This document shows positions 13,545 through 25,699 of a stretch of DNA of 64,000 nt, piece by piece; position 1 is the first letter of the stretch, and the number at the start of each line of letters is the position of its first letter. The notes beneath the pieces were generated by a model, which was not told where the DNA came from, did no database searches, and saw nothing but the letters and a program-made list of their open reading frames with translations. This stretch comes from Ricinus communis (Eukaryota > Streptophyta > Magnoliopsida > Malpighiales > Euphorbiaceae): positions 6,512,501-6,576,500 of the forward strand of contig NC_063260.1 in assembly GCF_019578655.1 (NCBI RefSeq). Reading direction: 5' to 3'. A program made the position numbers and the translations under genes.

Positions 13545-13895
13545 CTACAACACTTGGCTTTTTGGTTTTGCTTCAGTCACAGCTTCATTCAAAGGACCAA
13601 TTTATTTTCTTAATGTTACGATTTCCTCCATGGCTCGATGAAAAAAAAAAAAAAACATGTCTAATCCTGTCCAAGAAACATAGAAGAAAAAGTCAATAAG
13701 AGGTTTCAAAGTCCATGATATACCCTAAAGGAGCACCTCTAGAATTTTCTATTTGGGTTAGTTTCACCCCATGAAACAAATAGTTTTGCACGAGCTCCAC
13801 ACGAGCAATAAACAATGTGATCTTCAATCGCTCTCAAATGGCCATCATCGGGAAGGAGATCGTTTCCATTAGACCCATCTGCACTGCTACCTTCT
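13545..13895 (-). pseudogene. GRF zinc-finger protein remnant inside the MULE
   Basis: Minus-strand translation gives YCSCGARAKLFVSWGETNPN followed by RKF, a stop, then RCSF. This matches the GRF zinc-finger pattern C-x-C-G-x2-A ... S-W ... N-P-x-R-x-F-x-x-C. A GT-AG intron (donor after CTCCTTTAG, acceptor TTGGACAG) joins a second piece with TCFFFFF in the place of the family's C-x-F-F-x-W. That piece continues with a short charged helix (MEEIVTLRK) to a stop at 13545. At least three in-frame stops and a T-tract expansion show decay. The gene points towards the transposase and starts about 310 bp inside the right terminus. GRF fingers bind nucleic acid in other proteins; here the role is unknown. 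Confidence 0.72.
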
Positions 13896-14055
13896 ATTTT
13901 CTTCTAGGATTCGATGGTGGTAGACGAAAAGAAAAAATAAGATGCTACAATTTGAAAGGAACTCTAATTTTAGAGTCCCAAAACTAACTTTCCACACATA
14001 TATTTTATTTTTCATGTTGGCATTTTCTAATATTTTTTATTAGGTTTTTAATATC

Positions 14056-14208
14056 ATTAAGAGCATTTGAACACGCACCAGAGGATTATCAAAAAAAATC
14101 TTTTAAATTAGCCTAATTAATAGTTTGAGGGGTCAATCAAATAAATTATTTGTAGACGAGCATATTGAAATAAATGTTAACAGTTAAGGCCAAATTATGT
14201 GTTTTGCC
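14056..14208 (-). repeat. Right terminal inverted repeat of the MULE
   Basis: Inverted partner of 9131-9285, ending GTGTTTTGCC at 14208 and followed by the target duplication TAAAACAGA. Confidence 0.9.
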
Positions 14209-14272
14209 TAAAACAGAAGTGGTAATTTATGTGTAATATGATGAGCTCATCTTACTGTCAACTGGGCAACTC

Positions 14273-14293
14273 TTTCTTTCTTTCTTTCTTTCA
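14273..14293. repeat. CTTT microsatellite
   Basis: A short run of CTTT units in the spacer between the MULE and the YSL promoter. Confidence 0.8.
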
Positions 14294-14629
14294 TTTATGG
14301 AGTGGGGACTAAGCTATACTGCATTTTTACAACTCTAGAGACGTGAGTTGCATAAATATTCCAATTACATATTTAAAGACAAAATGAAGAAATTGAAATT
14401 CCATGTGAATACGTATAAACATAAAATAAAGTGGATGATCCAATGGCTCAAAAATGCTGACTTTCTACTACCGAATTGACTATCTTTTGTTCAGACTCTG
14501 GGCCTGCAACTTGCAGTCTGACCCACAGAACAATATAAATAATAATGAATATCCTTCACATTCAAATTCTACAGCAGCACAAACCAGACAACCCATTGGT
14601 TATCACTTCAAGAACTTACAACCATATCC

Positions 14630-14740
14630 TCCCTATAAATCCTATATAATAAGGTTACTTGTTTGGGCCTTCTAATTAGCACATTTTTCTCTCAATAGTC
14701 TACCCTTTCTCTCTCTCTCTCTCTCTTGCCATGTTGTTCT
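14630..14740 (+). promoter_or_regulatory. Putative YSL core promoter and pyrimidine-rich 5' UTR
   Basis: A TATA-like CTATAAATCCTATATAA lies at 14633-14650. About 70 bp further on is a (CT)n tract (14709-14727), the pyrimidine patch common around plant transcription starts and in 5' UTRs. The ATG at 14865 would then have a leader of roughly 170-200 nt. The MULE right end at 14208 is only about 425 bp upstream of this TATA box. Confidence 0.5.
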
Positions 14741-14864
14741 TACACGTTCAATAACTCAACACTACACAAGACCTAAAACAAAGGAGAGAAACAAAGAAAG
14801 TGTCATCTTTATTAACTCTCACTCTCTTTTATTAATTCTCATTTCGATTCTAAGATCCTGAAAA

Positions 14865-16224
14865 ATGACCACAGAGAGCAGTGACAGCAGAGAGTTGAAG
14901 AGAATGGATAGCAGAACAAATGGGTCCTCTTATCAAGATCCTGTAGAAGATCCAAACTACGAAGAAAGAAACAGTAACAAAGACATAATGAAGACGAAAG
15001 GAGATGATCAATCTGGGGCAGACGATTCTGTTGAGATGATATTCGAAGCGAAAGAGGTCCCAACATGGAAGGACCAGCTGACAATAAGAGCATTTGTAGT
15101 GAGCTTTGTGTTGGGTATACTGTTTAGTTTCATTGTAATGAAACTAAATCTTACTACTGGTATCATTCCATCGCTGAATGTTTCTGCTGGGCTTCTGGGT
15201 TTCTTCTTCGTCAAAACCTGGACAAAGTTTTTAAGTAAATCTGGCCTTCTGAAACAACCTTTCACCAGACAAGAGAATACTGTGATTCAAACCTGCGTTG
15301 TTGCTACCTCTGGCATTGCCTTTAGTGGTACGTATATAACTATCTCTTTCTCTCTTTCTTATATATATATATATATATGATCTTCTCTGACTCTGGTTCG
15401 AACTTTAGAGATCTCAGTCTTCTAGACAGGACTCGAGTTTCAATTGAAGTTATATCAATTTACCTTCATTTGCTTGCATGTTTAAATAGTGAGCTTAGCT
15501 ATCAGATTCTTCTGTTTCTTTTTCTCTAAAAATACTTGAGAAAAACAAATATATCGTAATTGTTGTGTTTGATATAACCTACCTTTACAAATCTGGTGTT
15601 GAAATTTCTTTGTGTTTCTTCAAAGGTTTTTTCAGACTTGTGATGTGCAAGTATTCTTTTAATTCTATAATAATAATAATTATTATTATTACTATTACTA
15701 TTATTATTATTGCTGCTGCCTCGAAATCTTATTTCGACATATTTCAATAGAGAATTAAACTAAAAGAATATGTTTTTTTGGGCAGTCTTTCTCTAACTTT
15801 CTTACATGAAATAATCAATTCCGATTTTCTATAACTTATCTAAATCTAAATAAAGATTATATTTCTATTTATATATTTTGGGAGTAAAAATAACTAGTTT
15901 TAGACACTAAAAGACACTAAAAGACCCACCATGTTTTACTTAATTTTCAATTTAAACTCCAAAAATAACATCCACACACCATATCAATATCACAAACTCA
16001 ATTCACTAATGCTGATTTAGCTCTTGGGAGACTGATGACATTCTATTGATCTCTTTTAACTACAGATTTTAATTTAATTAGAAACAAAAGTTGGAGCATA
16101 TTTAGTATTTTTTTTCCTTATTACCCAATTTGATATTTTTTTAAATAAAGATTCTTATTATCAAACTTATTATTTTAAAATGTTAATTTATCTTTTTTGA
16201 ATAGTCTTTAAAATTCAAGAAAAT

Positions 16225-16257
<33 letters not shown>

Positions 16258-19200
16258 TTTAAATGTTTTTGGTGTTTATCTTTTGTTAGTCGTCTCTTTA
16301 ATAAGAAAATATTCACATCTTTGGAAGTGAATGCGTCACATGTCAATCCTTATCAAAACATGCAAAGCCAAGTTTAAGTAGAAACATTGGAAACTTTATC
16401 CACATCTCTTTCTTGGAAACCTAATAACTATCTTTACCTAAACGACACGGGTATCCACATTCAACGCACACTTTCACCGCTACTGAATTGCAGCCATGAA
16501 TTTGGATTGTTTGGAATTTAAGGTATTTCCTCTGTTCACATTCAACATGTTTTTGGCACTGCGACTAAGACTTCACGTTAGCTGCCACACACCCATAATT
16601 GAATACTGTTGAGCTCATATATTTTATTTCATAAATATCTGAATTTATTCTGAATTTGATTTTTTTTTTTTTTTTTTGGAAATCAATTAGACTTTCCTTA
16701 GCAATAACTTTCTGCCAAAACAACAGAACAGATAAAATCAGAGAGTTATTAAGCCTCTCCTTAGGACCTGTCAAAGAACAAGCAACCTTAGCAAGAATTA
16801 GTAATAACTTTCTGCCAAAACAAACCCAACAGAAGAAATCAGGAGAGTTATTAAGCCTCTACTTAGGACCTGTCAAAGAATAAGCAACCTTAGCAAAAAT
16901 TTGACATTTAAGAAGATGATGTATGTACTGATTTTATTTATTAATTTTATTAGTTGTTTATATCAAAAGATAAAAAGTACATATAACCCTTTAAGTTTTA
17001 GTTCAAGTGTAATTAAACTCCTAATTTTTTTAAAGTAGTTTAATTATGCTTTTAAAGTTAAAATAGTAAAAATAAGTTTATCTTTAGAGCTAATTTCTTT
17101 TTAATTAATGATGATATTATTAATTTTTCTTTTTCAACATAAAGAAAAATTATCATTTTATGATTTTTATTTGTTAAAGATTACTAATATTTTCTCACAT
17201 TCAGAAAATGTGAATTAAAAAAGTTAAAGTGATTTTTTTCAGCGCTTATAAATAATTATATTTGTCATTATATAGTGAAATAGATAAAATTAACTTCAAA
17301 TATGTAATTATTCTGTCTTTCAAAATTTAGGAGTGTAATTAAGCTATTTTGAAGCTTAAAAATTTAGTTATACATTGACAAAAAAAAAAAAAAAACCTAA
17401 TAGTTAGATAGATAAATCTCAAAACTGAAAACCTTTCTGATAACTTTTAAAATGCATGACCATCAAAATTATATTGATTCTACATAGAATTGTTGTCATC
17501 AATTCATAATCATTATTGTTTGTATTTAATTAACTATTTATTGTAGGTATCTCTCTACCCAAGTAACAATAATAATAAAAATAGAAATTAAGTATTTAAA
17601 TACAATAATTGTGTAAAGGATGTTGATAATATCATATTGCCATGACATTTCTTTTTAGAAAAAAAAAAAGTTAAAACCTTGACTTTAATATTTACAAGAG
17701 TGATTTGTTTTCTTAAATGAGATCCATACATGAACCCATAATAATATAGGTGTGAGGTGGAATCCCCAACACAATTGCTTATATTAGTATGAGTTCATGT
17801 GGATAGGCTTTAAGCATGCATATTCCCATAAATGAAAAAAGATATATTTTTATATATTAAATTTATTAATGATTGATAATATTTATTAATCTTAAATAAT
17901 AATATATATATTAATTATTAAATATTAAAACATAAAATATTAATACACATATTGTATATATGTTATTTTTCTATTAACTGTAATATATATATTAAATTTA
18001 AATAAAAAATCTTCTAAAAAAATTATAGAGTTTAAACGTTAGAGCCAAAGATATAGGAGGAAAGTTAGGCATCCGGACATGCTGCATGCGCGAATCAAGA
18101 AAGTTGCTACTACAAGTCAAAGCCAACCATATGTAAGAGTTGACTTTTGGAGAATTTAGAATGCAATTAATTTTTTCCTTTTATTTTCACATTTTGCATA
18201 ATTCTATTTTTGTATTTATGTTATTTTATTGTTATAAATAATATTTTCAGCGAAAATATTATTTTTTATTATTAATGTTGAAAAAAGGGATTCAAAATAA
18301 TAACTCCAAATTAATTACTTCGGTCTAAGATTTAAATTCGAGATTACAGTTTAAATAAATAGAGTCTTAAAAGAGTTGGCGTTTTCTTAATTATAGAGTT
18401 GACCTGCTGATGCATTGCAAACAAAGATAAAATGGTATTAGAAAGAAGCAAAGTATAGGCAACCACGTGCACATGTGCTTTACAAATCTTATGAAATATT
18501 TAATATATTTCTTAAGAGAAAATAAAACTAAGACAAGAAAAGATTAACATTTGAGAGTTTCGTGACTAATTTAGTTAAAATAAATTTTGCGTTCAATTTT
18601 ATTAATTTATATTATTTTTTTATATAAACAGAAAAAATATTTGAATTTTAAAATTTAATTTAAATTAAAATATATATTTATTATCGGACTAAATTTATAA
18701 ATATATTTAATTATTTTGAGAGCAGTTAGTTTACAGTTACAAATTTAATTGTCAATAATAACTTGTCTGTGGCCTTCTCTAGTATGAATCAATAACTTCA
18801 TGAGACAAATTCTTGTTACTTTTTAAGGTTAGAATAAAGTTATGTATATATCTCTCTCTCTTACGGTTATTTATTAACATACTGATATCCAATATTCCTT
18901 TTGTTCAAATAAAAAATTCCTTATTCATGTTTCATTTAAATATTCAGGTGGTTTTGGAAGCTATCTCTTTGGTATGAGTGAAGTGGTTGCTAAACAATCA
19001 ACAGAAGCCAATACTGCAGGAAACATAAAGAACCCATCGTTGGGATGGATGATTGGCTTTCTTTTTGTTGTTAGCTTTCTTGGCCTCTTTTCTGTAGTGC
19101 CTCTTAGAAAGGTACTTTCAAACTATACCTAGCTCTCAGTAATAACTCTTATAATTTGCATACTGAACTTAATAGGAGTGCACTTGCAAGTTTTGAAACT

Positions 19201-21266
19201 CCTTAAATTAATACATTTTACTATATCTTTATAAGTTTGAAAAGTTCAATTCTTTACAAAGATGTCATTTTTGTAGAATAATTTGATAGCATAGCCCATG
19301 CATGAGAAAAAAGACTATTGTAAGCAAAATGGTCATACTACTTAGATGTATGTATCCTTTGATTTTGAGGATATTGAAATGTTATATGTTTCAGATAATG
19401 ATCGTAGACTTCAAATTGATATACCCAAGTGGAACTGCTACTGCTCACCTTATCAACAGCTTCCACACCCCTCAGGGTGCCAAGTTAGCAAAGTGAGGAT
19501 TGACCCATTTTCTTGTTAAGTTTTTCTCCTGTCATATATAAGCGAAAGTGAGACAGTAATCTGGTCTAATTATGTGGACTTATATTGCAGGAAACAAGTG
19601 AGAGAATTAGGTAAGTTTTTCTCTTTCAGTTTCTTGTGGGGTTTCTTCCAATGGTTCTTCACTGCTGGAGATGACTGTGGATTTATCAACTTTCCGACAT
19701 TTGGTCTCCAAGCCTATCAACACAAGTACTTTAAATTTCTTCTTTGCTTACTTGATTAGATTTGTGAATTAAAGATTATTAAATATTATTTTACGATTTT
19801 ATAAGCTTCTATCTAAAGTTGGTTCACATTTTGGACGTTTTTCCTATATGCCTTCTGATTATTAATATTGTTATTTTCTATTTGAAATCCAGGTTTTATT
19901 TTGATTTCTCTGCTACATATGTTGGTGTGGGAATGATTTGCCCATATCTAATTAACATCTCTCTACTAGCTGGAGCAATTCTATCATGGGGTATTATGTG
20001 GCCTCTCATCGATACTAGAAAAGGTCATTGGTATTCTGCAGACCTCAGCCCAAGCAGCCTCCATGGCCTACAAGGTTACAAGGTAACATTCTTTCAGGCT
20101 GAATAACTCGAAAAGATCGATATATGGCTAATATAGTGCTTTATTATATATTATTCTTTCAGGTTTTTATAGCTATAGCTATGATCCTTGGTGATGGTGC
20201 CTACAACTTCTTCAAAGTCCTTAGCCGCACCCTGCTTGGTTTATACCAACAATTCAGTACTAAAGACTCCGTTCTCCCAGTTAACAATAAGTCACCTTCT
20301 ATGAATTCTTCAACTGTGTCTTATGATGATAAAAAACGTACTGAATTATTTCTCAAAGACCAAATCCCAACATGGTTTGCTATTACTGGCTACGTCATTA
20401 TTGCAATTATCTCAATAATCACAGTTCCTCACATCTTCCATCAGCTCAAGTGGTATCATATTGTAGTCATTTATATCATAGCACCAGTACTAGCTTTTTG
20501 TAATGCTTATGGATGTGGGCTCACAGATTGGTCCTTGGCATCCACTTACGGAAAGCTAGCAATCTTCACAATTGGGGCATGGGCAGGAGCTGCTCATGGT
20601 GGGGTTCTTGCAGGTTTAGCAGCATGTGGGGTGATGATGAATATTGTGTCCACAGCATCTGATCTTATGCAAGATTTTAAGACTGGTTATATGACATTGG
20701 CTTCACCAAGGTCAATGTTTGTGAGCCAGATTATTGGAACTGCAATGGGTTGTGTAATTTCTCCTTGTGTTTTCTGGCTCTTCTACAAGGCATTCCATGA
20801 TCTTGGCATTCCTGGAACAGAATACCCAGCTCCATATGCTCTTGTTTATCGTAACATGTCAATACTTGGTGTGGAAGGTTTCTCAGCCTTACCAAAGCAC
20901 TGCCTTACATTGTGTTACGTATTCTTCATAGCAGCTATAGTTATTAATGTCATTAGAGATATAGTTGGAAAGAGAGGAGCTCAATATATCCCTATTCCTA
21001 TGGCAATGGCAATACCCTTCTATCTCGGAGGATACTTTGCTATTGACATGTGTGTTGGGAGCTTGATATTGTTCATGTGGAGGAAGATTAACAAGGCCAA
21101 GGCTGATGCATATGGCCCTGCTGTAGCTTCTGGGTTGATTTGTGGTGATGGCATATGGACTTTGCCTAGCTCAATACTGGCTTTGGTAGGTGTCAGGCCA
21201 CCAATCTGCATGAAATTCCTGTCCAGCAAGCAAAATGGCAGGGTGGACAATTTCTTAAACTCCTAA
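14865..21266 (+). CDS. YSL7: Yellow Stripe-Like oligopeptide/metal transporter, YSL7-type, six exons
   Basis: Exons that join in frame with GT-AG borders: 14865-15327, 18948-19111, 19395-19492, 19591-19725, 19893-20082 and 20163-21266. The product is 717 residues, the normal YSL length. A variable acidic N-terminus (1-65) leads into the OPT membrane domain. Landmark segments are [20 protein letters not shown] (~92-111), [25 protein letters not shown] across the exon 1/2 join, [20 protein letters not shown] (exon 3), [14 protein letters not shown] (exon 5), and [18 protein letters not shown] and [12 protein letters not shown] (exon 6). YSL proteins are membrane carriers. Several move metal-nicotianamine complexes, while the YSL5/7/8 branch that this resembles has less certain substrates. 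Intron 1 is long (3.6 kb) and holds a tandem duplication and a MITE. The subgroup is assigned from remembered family sequence, and the reading frame looks fully intact. Confidence 0.95.
16703..16902. repeat. 100-bp tandem duplication in YSL intron 1
   Basis: Two copies start AATAACTTTCTGCCAAAACA at 16703 and 16803 and share ATTAAGCCTCTNCTTAGGAC and TGTCAAAGAA, with a few substitutions. The period is 100 bp. Confidence 0.9.
16970..17385 (+). mobile_element. Foldback MITE, copy A (YSL intron 1)
   Basis: About 415 bp with inverted arms. The left arm has GTGTAATTAAACTCCTAA and the right arm, read inverted, has AATTACACTCCTAAATTT. A related copy lies inverted at 55838-56250 and shares internal blocks such as TTTAGAGCTAATT and AAATTATCATTTTATGATT. 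The ends are not sharply defined. Confidence 0.6.
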
Positions 21267-22072
21267 TACTTATTTACCTAAGTAGCTTTGCTGTTTCTTT
21301 TGAACGGTTAAATTATTTTACCTTTTGTTTCTTTTCCTCTTTAGTATTACTTCTTTTGTCTTCACTCATAGCTTTTTCATTGTTAAAGTTGCATCATATC
21401 CCACATCTAGATCCATTTTCCAACATCATATAGTGTTGAAATTCGACAATATAACTCTCTAAGAGCTACAAACTACTTTTTGCAACAAAAGTATATTTCT
21501 TAAAATTAATTTCAAATGCAATGCTTCATAACTGAGCATAATATATCAAGCAAACCTCACCGAGTAAACTAGATTTAACTTCATCTATATCCTGCTAGGA
21601 TTATATGTCTGAAATAAAAAATTAACCTAGTTGAACTCAAATAAAAAGATTTTATCAGAATACATAAATATCCTAGCAATATGACAAGATCAATTCATAT
21701 AGGATCACGAGTTCCTTATACTAATTGTCCTACTACAATTGGGACAATGAAGCCCTATATAAACACATCTCTACAAGACTAATAGGTACATAACACATTC
21801 ATAATTCAATTATCTACTACTTTTAAGGTCCCTTTAGCCATCAAAATGAGTGATTGAAAAACATCATCTGGTACCTTATAAATGTGTTACAAGAATTCAA
21901 GAGCTTGTTGCCAGTTCTTTGACAAGTTATCAATGATTGAGAAGAATTTAGTTAGCAAAATTACAGTATAATCTTTAAAATTAGAAAGATAAAAAAAAGT
22001 AGCAAGCCATTCATGTGTATTCCTTCCTTAGAATTATGTAAACATAATTGCAAGCTCACAACCTTGTGTTTC
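21267..22072. other. YSL 3' flank, no gene seen
   Basis: AT-rich sequence following the YSL stop codon. It must contain the 3' UTR, but I see no unambiguous poly(A) signal, exon or repeat. Confidence 0.5.
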
Positions 22073-22560
22073 GGATAAATTACCTCGATGGTACTAAACT
22101 TTAGAACTAGCATCTTATTGATACAAATACTTCCATTTCTCTTTTTACGTTTTGGTACCAGTTCATTTTGTTTCTATTTCAATTCAGAGTACCTACCATT
22201 TTTTTACCTTTTTTTTTTTTGCTAATGTGGATTTGTAACATGAGCAGGTCAGGTCACTAATAACTTATCTTACTAACCATGTGAGACTCACCTTTATAAT
22301 TTTTCCAATTTTTACAAATTTAGAGTTGAACCCCATGTACTTAGTATGATAAGTTATTAGTAAATTAGCATTGTTGATGTGGTGAATCAATTGATAATAT
22401 CTAGTTTGGACAGCCATGTCACAAAAATAGGTTGAGAAATTTGTAGGTACCCTGAATTAAAATATAAAAAAATTCATAGTACCAAATTTTTTAAAAAAAA
22501 TATATAAATACCAATTGGATATAAGATCCAAATGTTTGGTACCAACGAAGTAATATACCC
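22073..22560. mobile_element. Long-TIR foldback transposon (MITE), 488 bp
   Basis: The left arm GGATAAATTACCTCGATGGT pairs with the inverted right arm GGGTATATTACTTCGTTGGT. The match continues through TTCAATTCAGAGTACCTAC / TTTAATTCAGGGTACCTAC and ACTAATAACTTATC, so nearly the whole element folds back on itself. Flanking bases resemble each other weakly (TTGTGTTTC / TTGTTGTAC), as an eroded target duplication would. Confidence 0.75.
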
Positions 22561-23339
22561 TTGTTGTACTCTCAAGGTTATAAATATTCTTATTCCTATA
22601 CCTATGAATTCCATTAGCTTAATGAACCTAATCAGGTTAAATTTTATTTAGCTGAATTAATCGCATTTTCTTTTTAATTTTGAGTTTCTTTCTTTTCTTT
22701 GGAACAACCTAAACAAATGAATTTAAGTCAAGCCAAGTTTCAAATAATCTAAACATCTGGACTCATTTATAGCGGAGCCCATATGCATCAAGCATTAGCA
22801 TAATCTTATTTCTCAAATATTTTAGAATATGTATTATATATGAGCATTTTATTCTATAATTTTAGTCATTTTCGATAGAAAATATGCTCCTTATTGATAT
22901 TCGACATTGAATTGATTGATTAATTTAATTTATGAAATTATGAGAAGTAGGAGTTAAGTAAATAGATGAAGTATAGAACCTACTAATAAATTTGGACTTG
23001 AATTAATATATCAAAATGATTAAAACTAGTTGCTTGGTTGGTTGGACCTTATCACTTATAAGTTGTTTGTCTCTTTTAGGAAAAATTATAAAAATAATAG
23101 AAACTAAATTTACACTCAAAATCTTTAACAAATGTCCTTGAAAGACAGAAAAATAAATCGATCAATATGTTAATGGCATGGTAGTCAAATATAAGATAGT
23201 AGAAAGGCACTTAGGTGCATTATAGGAATTTTTCCTAGGACTTCATTAGTATAATCTGAAACTGAATCAGCTAAGGGTTTAGTTGAGCACCCCATGAAAA
23301 GATTCTAAGGTACATGGTGAGTGAAAGGGGAATTAAATT

Positions 23340-25160
23340 GACCTAGCAAAATCGAAGGCTATCTTGGAAATTCCTCCTCATAGAACAGAAAAGGAAATTC
23401 TAGGGTTTTTAAGTAGGCTATAATATGTAAGTCGCTTCATAGCTCAATTGGTTGACATCTGTAGTCCAATTTTCAAGCTGTTAAAGAAAGATAATCTGAG
23501 AGAACATAACAAAGACTATCACAAGGCCTTTGATAAAATCTAAAAATATTTCCTTAAGCCTCTAGTTGTTCAACCTCCTCGTTGGGAGAACCATTATTGT
23601 TGTATCTCACCACTACCCATGTAGCTCTAGGACCTATGCTCGCATAACATCAGTAGGGTTCTAGAAAAGAACATTCCATCTACTACCCAAGAAAGCAAAA
23701 ATGTTGAATTATGAGCTGAATTATAACCAAATTGAGAAAGTCTGTCTAGCCTTAATGTGGGTTCATCATAAGTTGCAACATTACTTAAGCACTTATGAAA
23801 CTCATGTGCTTTCATCTATGAAAACTTTGAAATTCCTCGTGGAAAGCCTAGTTCTTATAGGCAGAATAACTCGATGTATGGCAATGATGGCACAATATGA
23901 TATCAAATATGTCACTCAAAAAACCATCAAAGGAAGTGTCATAGCAAATCATCTGGCTGCAAAACTAATAGATGTAGAACCTTATGAGCCTAAATTTTCA
24001 GATCAGAACATTGCATATCGATGTTCATGTCTGGAAAATGTATCTTGATGGAGCTACTAATAAGAAGGAACTAAAATTACAGTAGAGTTAGTAACACTTG
24101 AAGAGTGAACATATTCCAATGGCCTTTTAAGCTCACCTTTGAAGCCATCAATATTGCTACTGAATATACAACATGCATTTCCATATTAAAAGCAACACTG
24201 AGCATATAGATTTAAAATTTAGAGGTCATTAGAGATTCACTCCTAATAATGTCTTGAACATAAGGAAAATGGAAAACTCAGGAAAAGACACTGGTCCAAT
24301 ATCACTAGCGATTAGACATGTTGACTCAATAATTTGATAAGCTTTCTTTCCATTACTTGCCACGGGCAAAGAACCAATTTGTAGATGCTCCAGTAACTTT
24401 GGCTTCAATTATATTTATAAGCAATGACACAATAATCAGACCAATGGTCATAGAGATTCGATGAGAGCCAGCCTTTTGTGCACAGCTTGCTAATGGTAAA
24501 CCCTGGTTCTAAGACAATTTAAACCTTCTTATGAATGACCAATATCAAGAGAGAGCCTCAAATTCAGATATGAACACCATCAGGCTCTTAGCCAAAAGTT
24601 ACATATTGAACGGTGATGTCCTGTACAAGAGTTCATGGAATAATATACACCGTTGACATGTAACAAAGGATAAAGCACAAAGAACAATGGAATGGATGCA
24701 TGAAGAAGCCGAGGGACCACATATCTATAAAAATGCTTTGGCTAAAAAAATTATGAACTTGGGATATTATTGGTTGACTCTACATGATGACTATACTAAG
24801 TATGTCCAAAAATGGCACAAGTGTGAGATATATGTTAAGCATATATTTTCAAAAAGAAGTAGTCTATTTGATGAAAGAATACACGATACAGCAACATAGC
24901 TCTTCATCTTATAGGCCACTGACTAATGGGGTAGTTGAAGGCAGCCAGTAAGATTATAAACAATATTCTCCAGAAAGCTTACCGAGGTCATATGGATTGC
25001 CATGAACAGTTACCCTTTCCATTATGGGGGTATTGGCCTCCAATTTGTACTCCAATGGGGGCCACTCCTTATTCCTTAGTATATGGAATGGAAGTAGTTC
25101 TTGTTATTGAAGTTAAGGTGGTCTGCCAGAATTATCAAGGAAAGTTATATTGGTGAGATG
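23340..25160 (+). mobile_element. Decayed Ty3/gypsy-type LTR retrotransposon pol fragment
   Basis: Plus-strand frames broken by stops give, in order: the end of the reverse-transcriptase/connection region (near 23370-23500), an RNase H domain at 23701-24048 (NYNQIEKVCLALMWVHHKL, ITRCMAMMAQYDIKYVTQK), an integrase zinc-binding region at 24687-24840 (ending YVQKWHKCEIY), and part of the integrase core at 24935-25156 (ANNILQK-like start, ATPYSLVYGMEVVL). The order RT-RNaseH-integrase is that of Ty3/gypsy elements. No LTRs were recognised at its borders, and many stops and frameshifts make it inactive. Confidence 0.85.
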
Positions 25161-25699
25161 TAATGGGTTAAGGCATATAATGAAATTTGTCCCAATTTAA
25201 GATCTAAGAGGGAAGTTGAGGCAAACTAGGCATGCGCATATATCATCAATAAGATTTTATCAGTTGGAGCAATTAAGCTAACAAATTTCAATGGAATACA
25301 GTTAGCAATCAAACTAAACTTCATTAACTGAATAAACACTTTGTATGAATGTAATTTTAAGAACTATATGGACTTAATGCTCCTAAAAAAAGAAAAGAAA
25401 AAAGAAAACCTGAAAGGGCGACTTAGATAAAAATTAAGAGTTACAAAGAAAAAAAGAAAGACAAAGGAGATATATAGGAAGTTCTAAAGTAGGTCCAACC
25501 AAATAAAGTGTAACACAAAAGTTCATCAACAAAAATCTCACTTTCATTTATTCCTTTATTTTTTCAAAAATTAGAATTCATCTTTTACAATTGCCTCAAA
25601 AAAGATAGACTTAAGTAGCTCTTTTTCTTTAAGGAGGCAAGTCTTCCTTTTCATCTTCTTTTTAAGTCTCTTCTTTATCCTTCTTTGCCTTAAAATATG
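25161..25699. other. No gene seen between the gypsy remnant and the MULE fragment
   Basis: Purine-rich low-complexity sequence near 25388-25460 and unremarkable AT-rich DNA. Confidence 0.4.

Larger units (their letters stand above)
9131..14208 (+). mobile_element. Complete but decayed Mutator-like element (MULE), 5.1 kb
   Basis: The left end at 9131 starts GGCAAAACCCATAATTTGGC and the right end, read inverted from 14208, starts GGCAAAACACATAATTTGGC. The inverted match continues with scattered differences for about 155 bp (9131-9285 against 14056-14208). The element is flanked by 9-bp duplications, TAAAACAAA at 9122-9130 and TAAAACAGA at 14209-14217, which differ by one base; 9 bp is the Mutator hallmark. 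Inside are a MuDR-type transposase pseudogene on the plus strand and a GRF zinc-finger remnant on the minus strand. Stops and frameshifts in both show that it is non-autonomous now. Confidence 0.92.

Noticed and set aside
15008..15265. Minus-strand open frame in YSL exon 1
   Set aside because: Antisense shadow of conserved YSL coding sequence.
21020..21250. Minus-strand open frame in YSL exon 6
   Set aside because: Antisense shadow of the YSL C-terminus.
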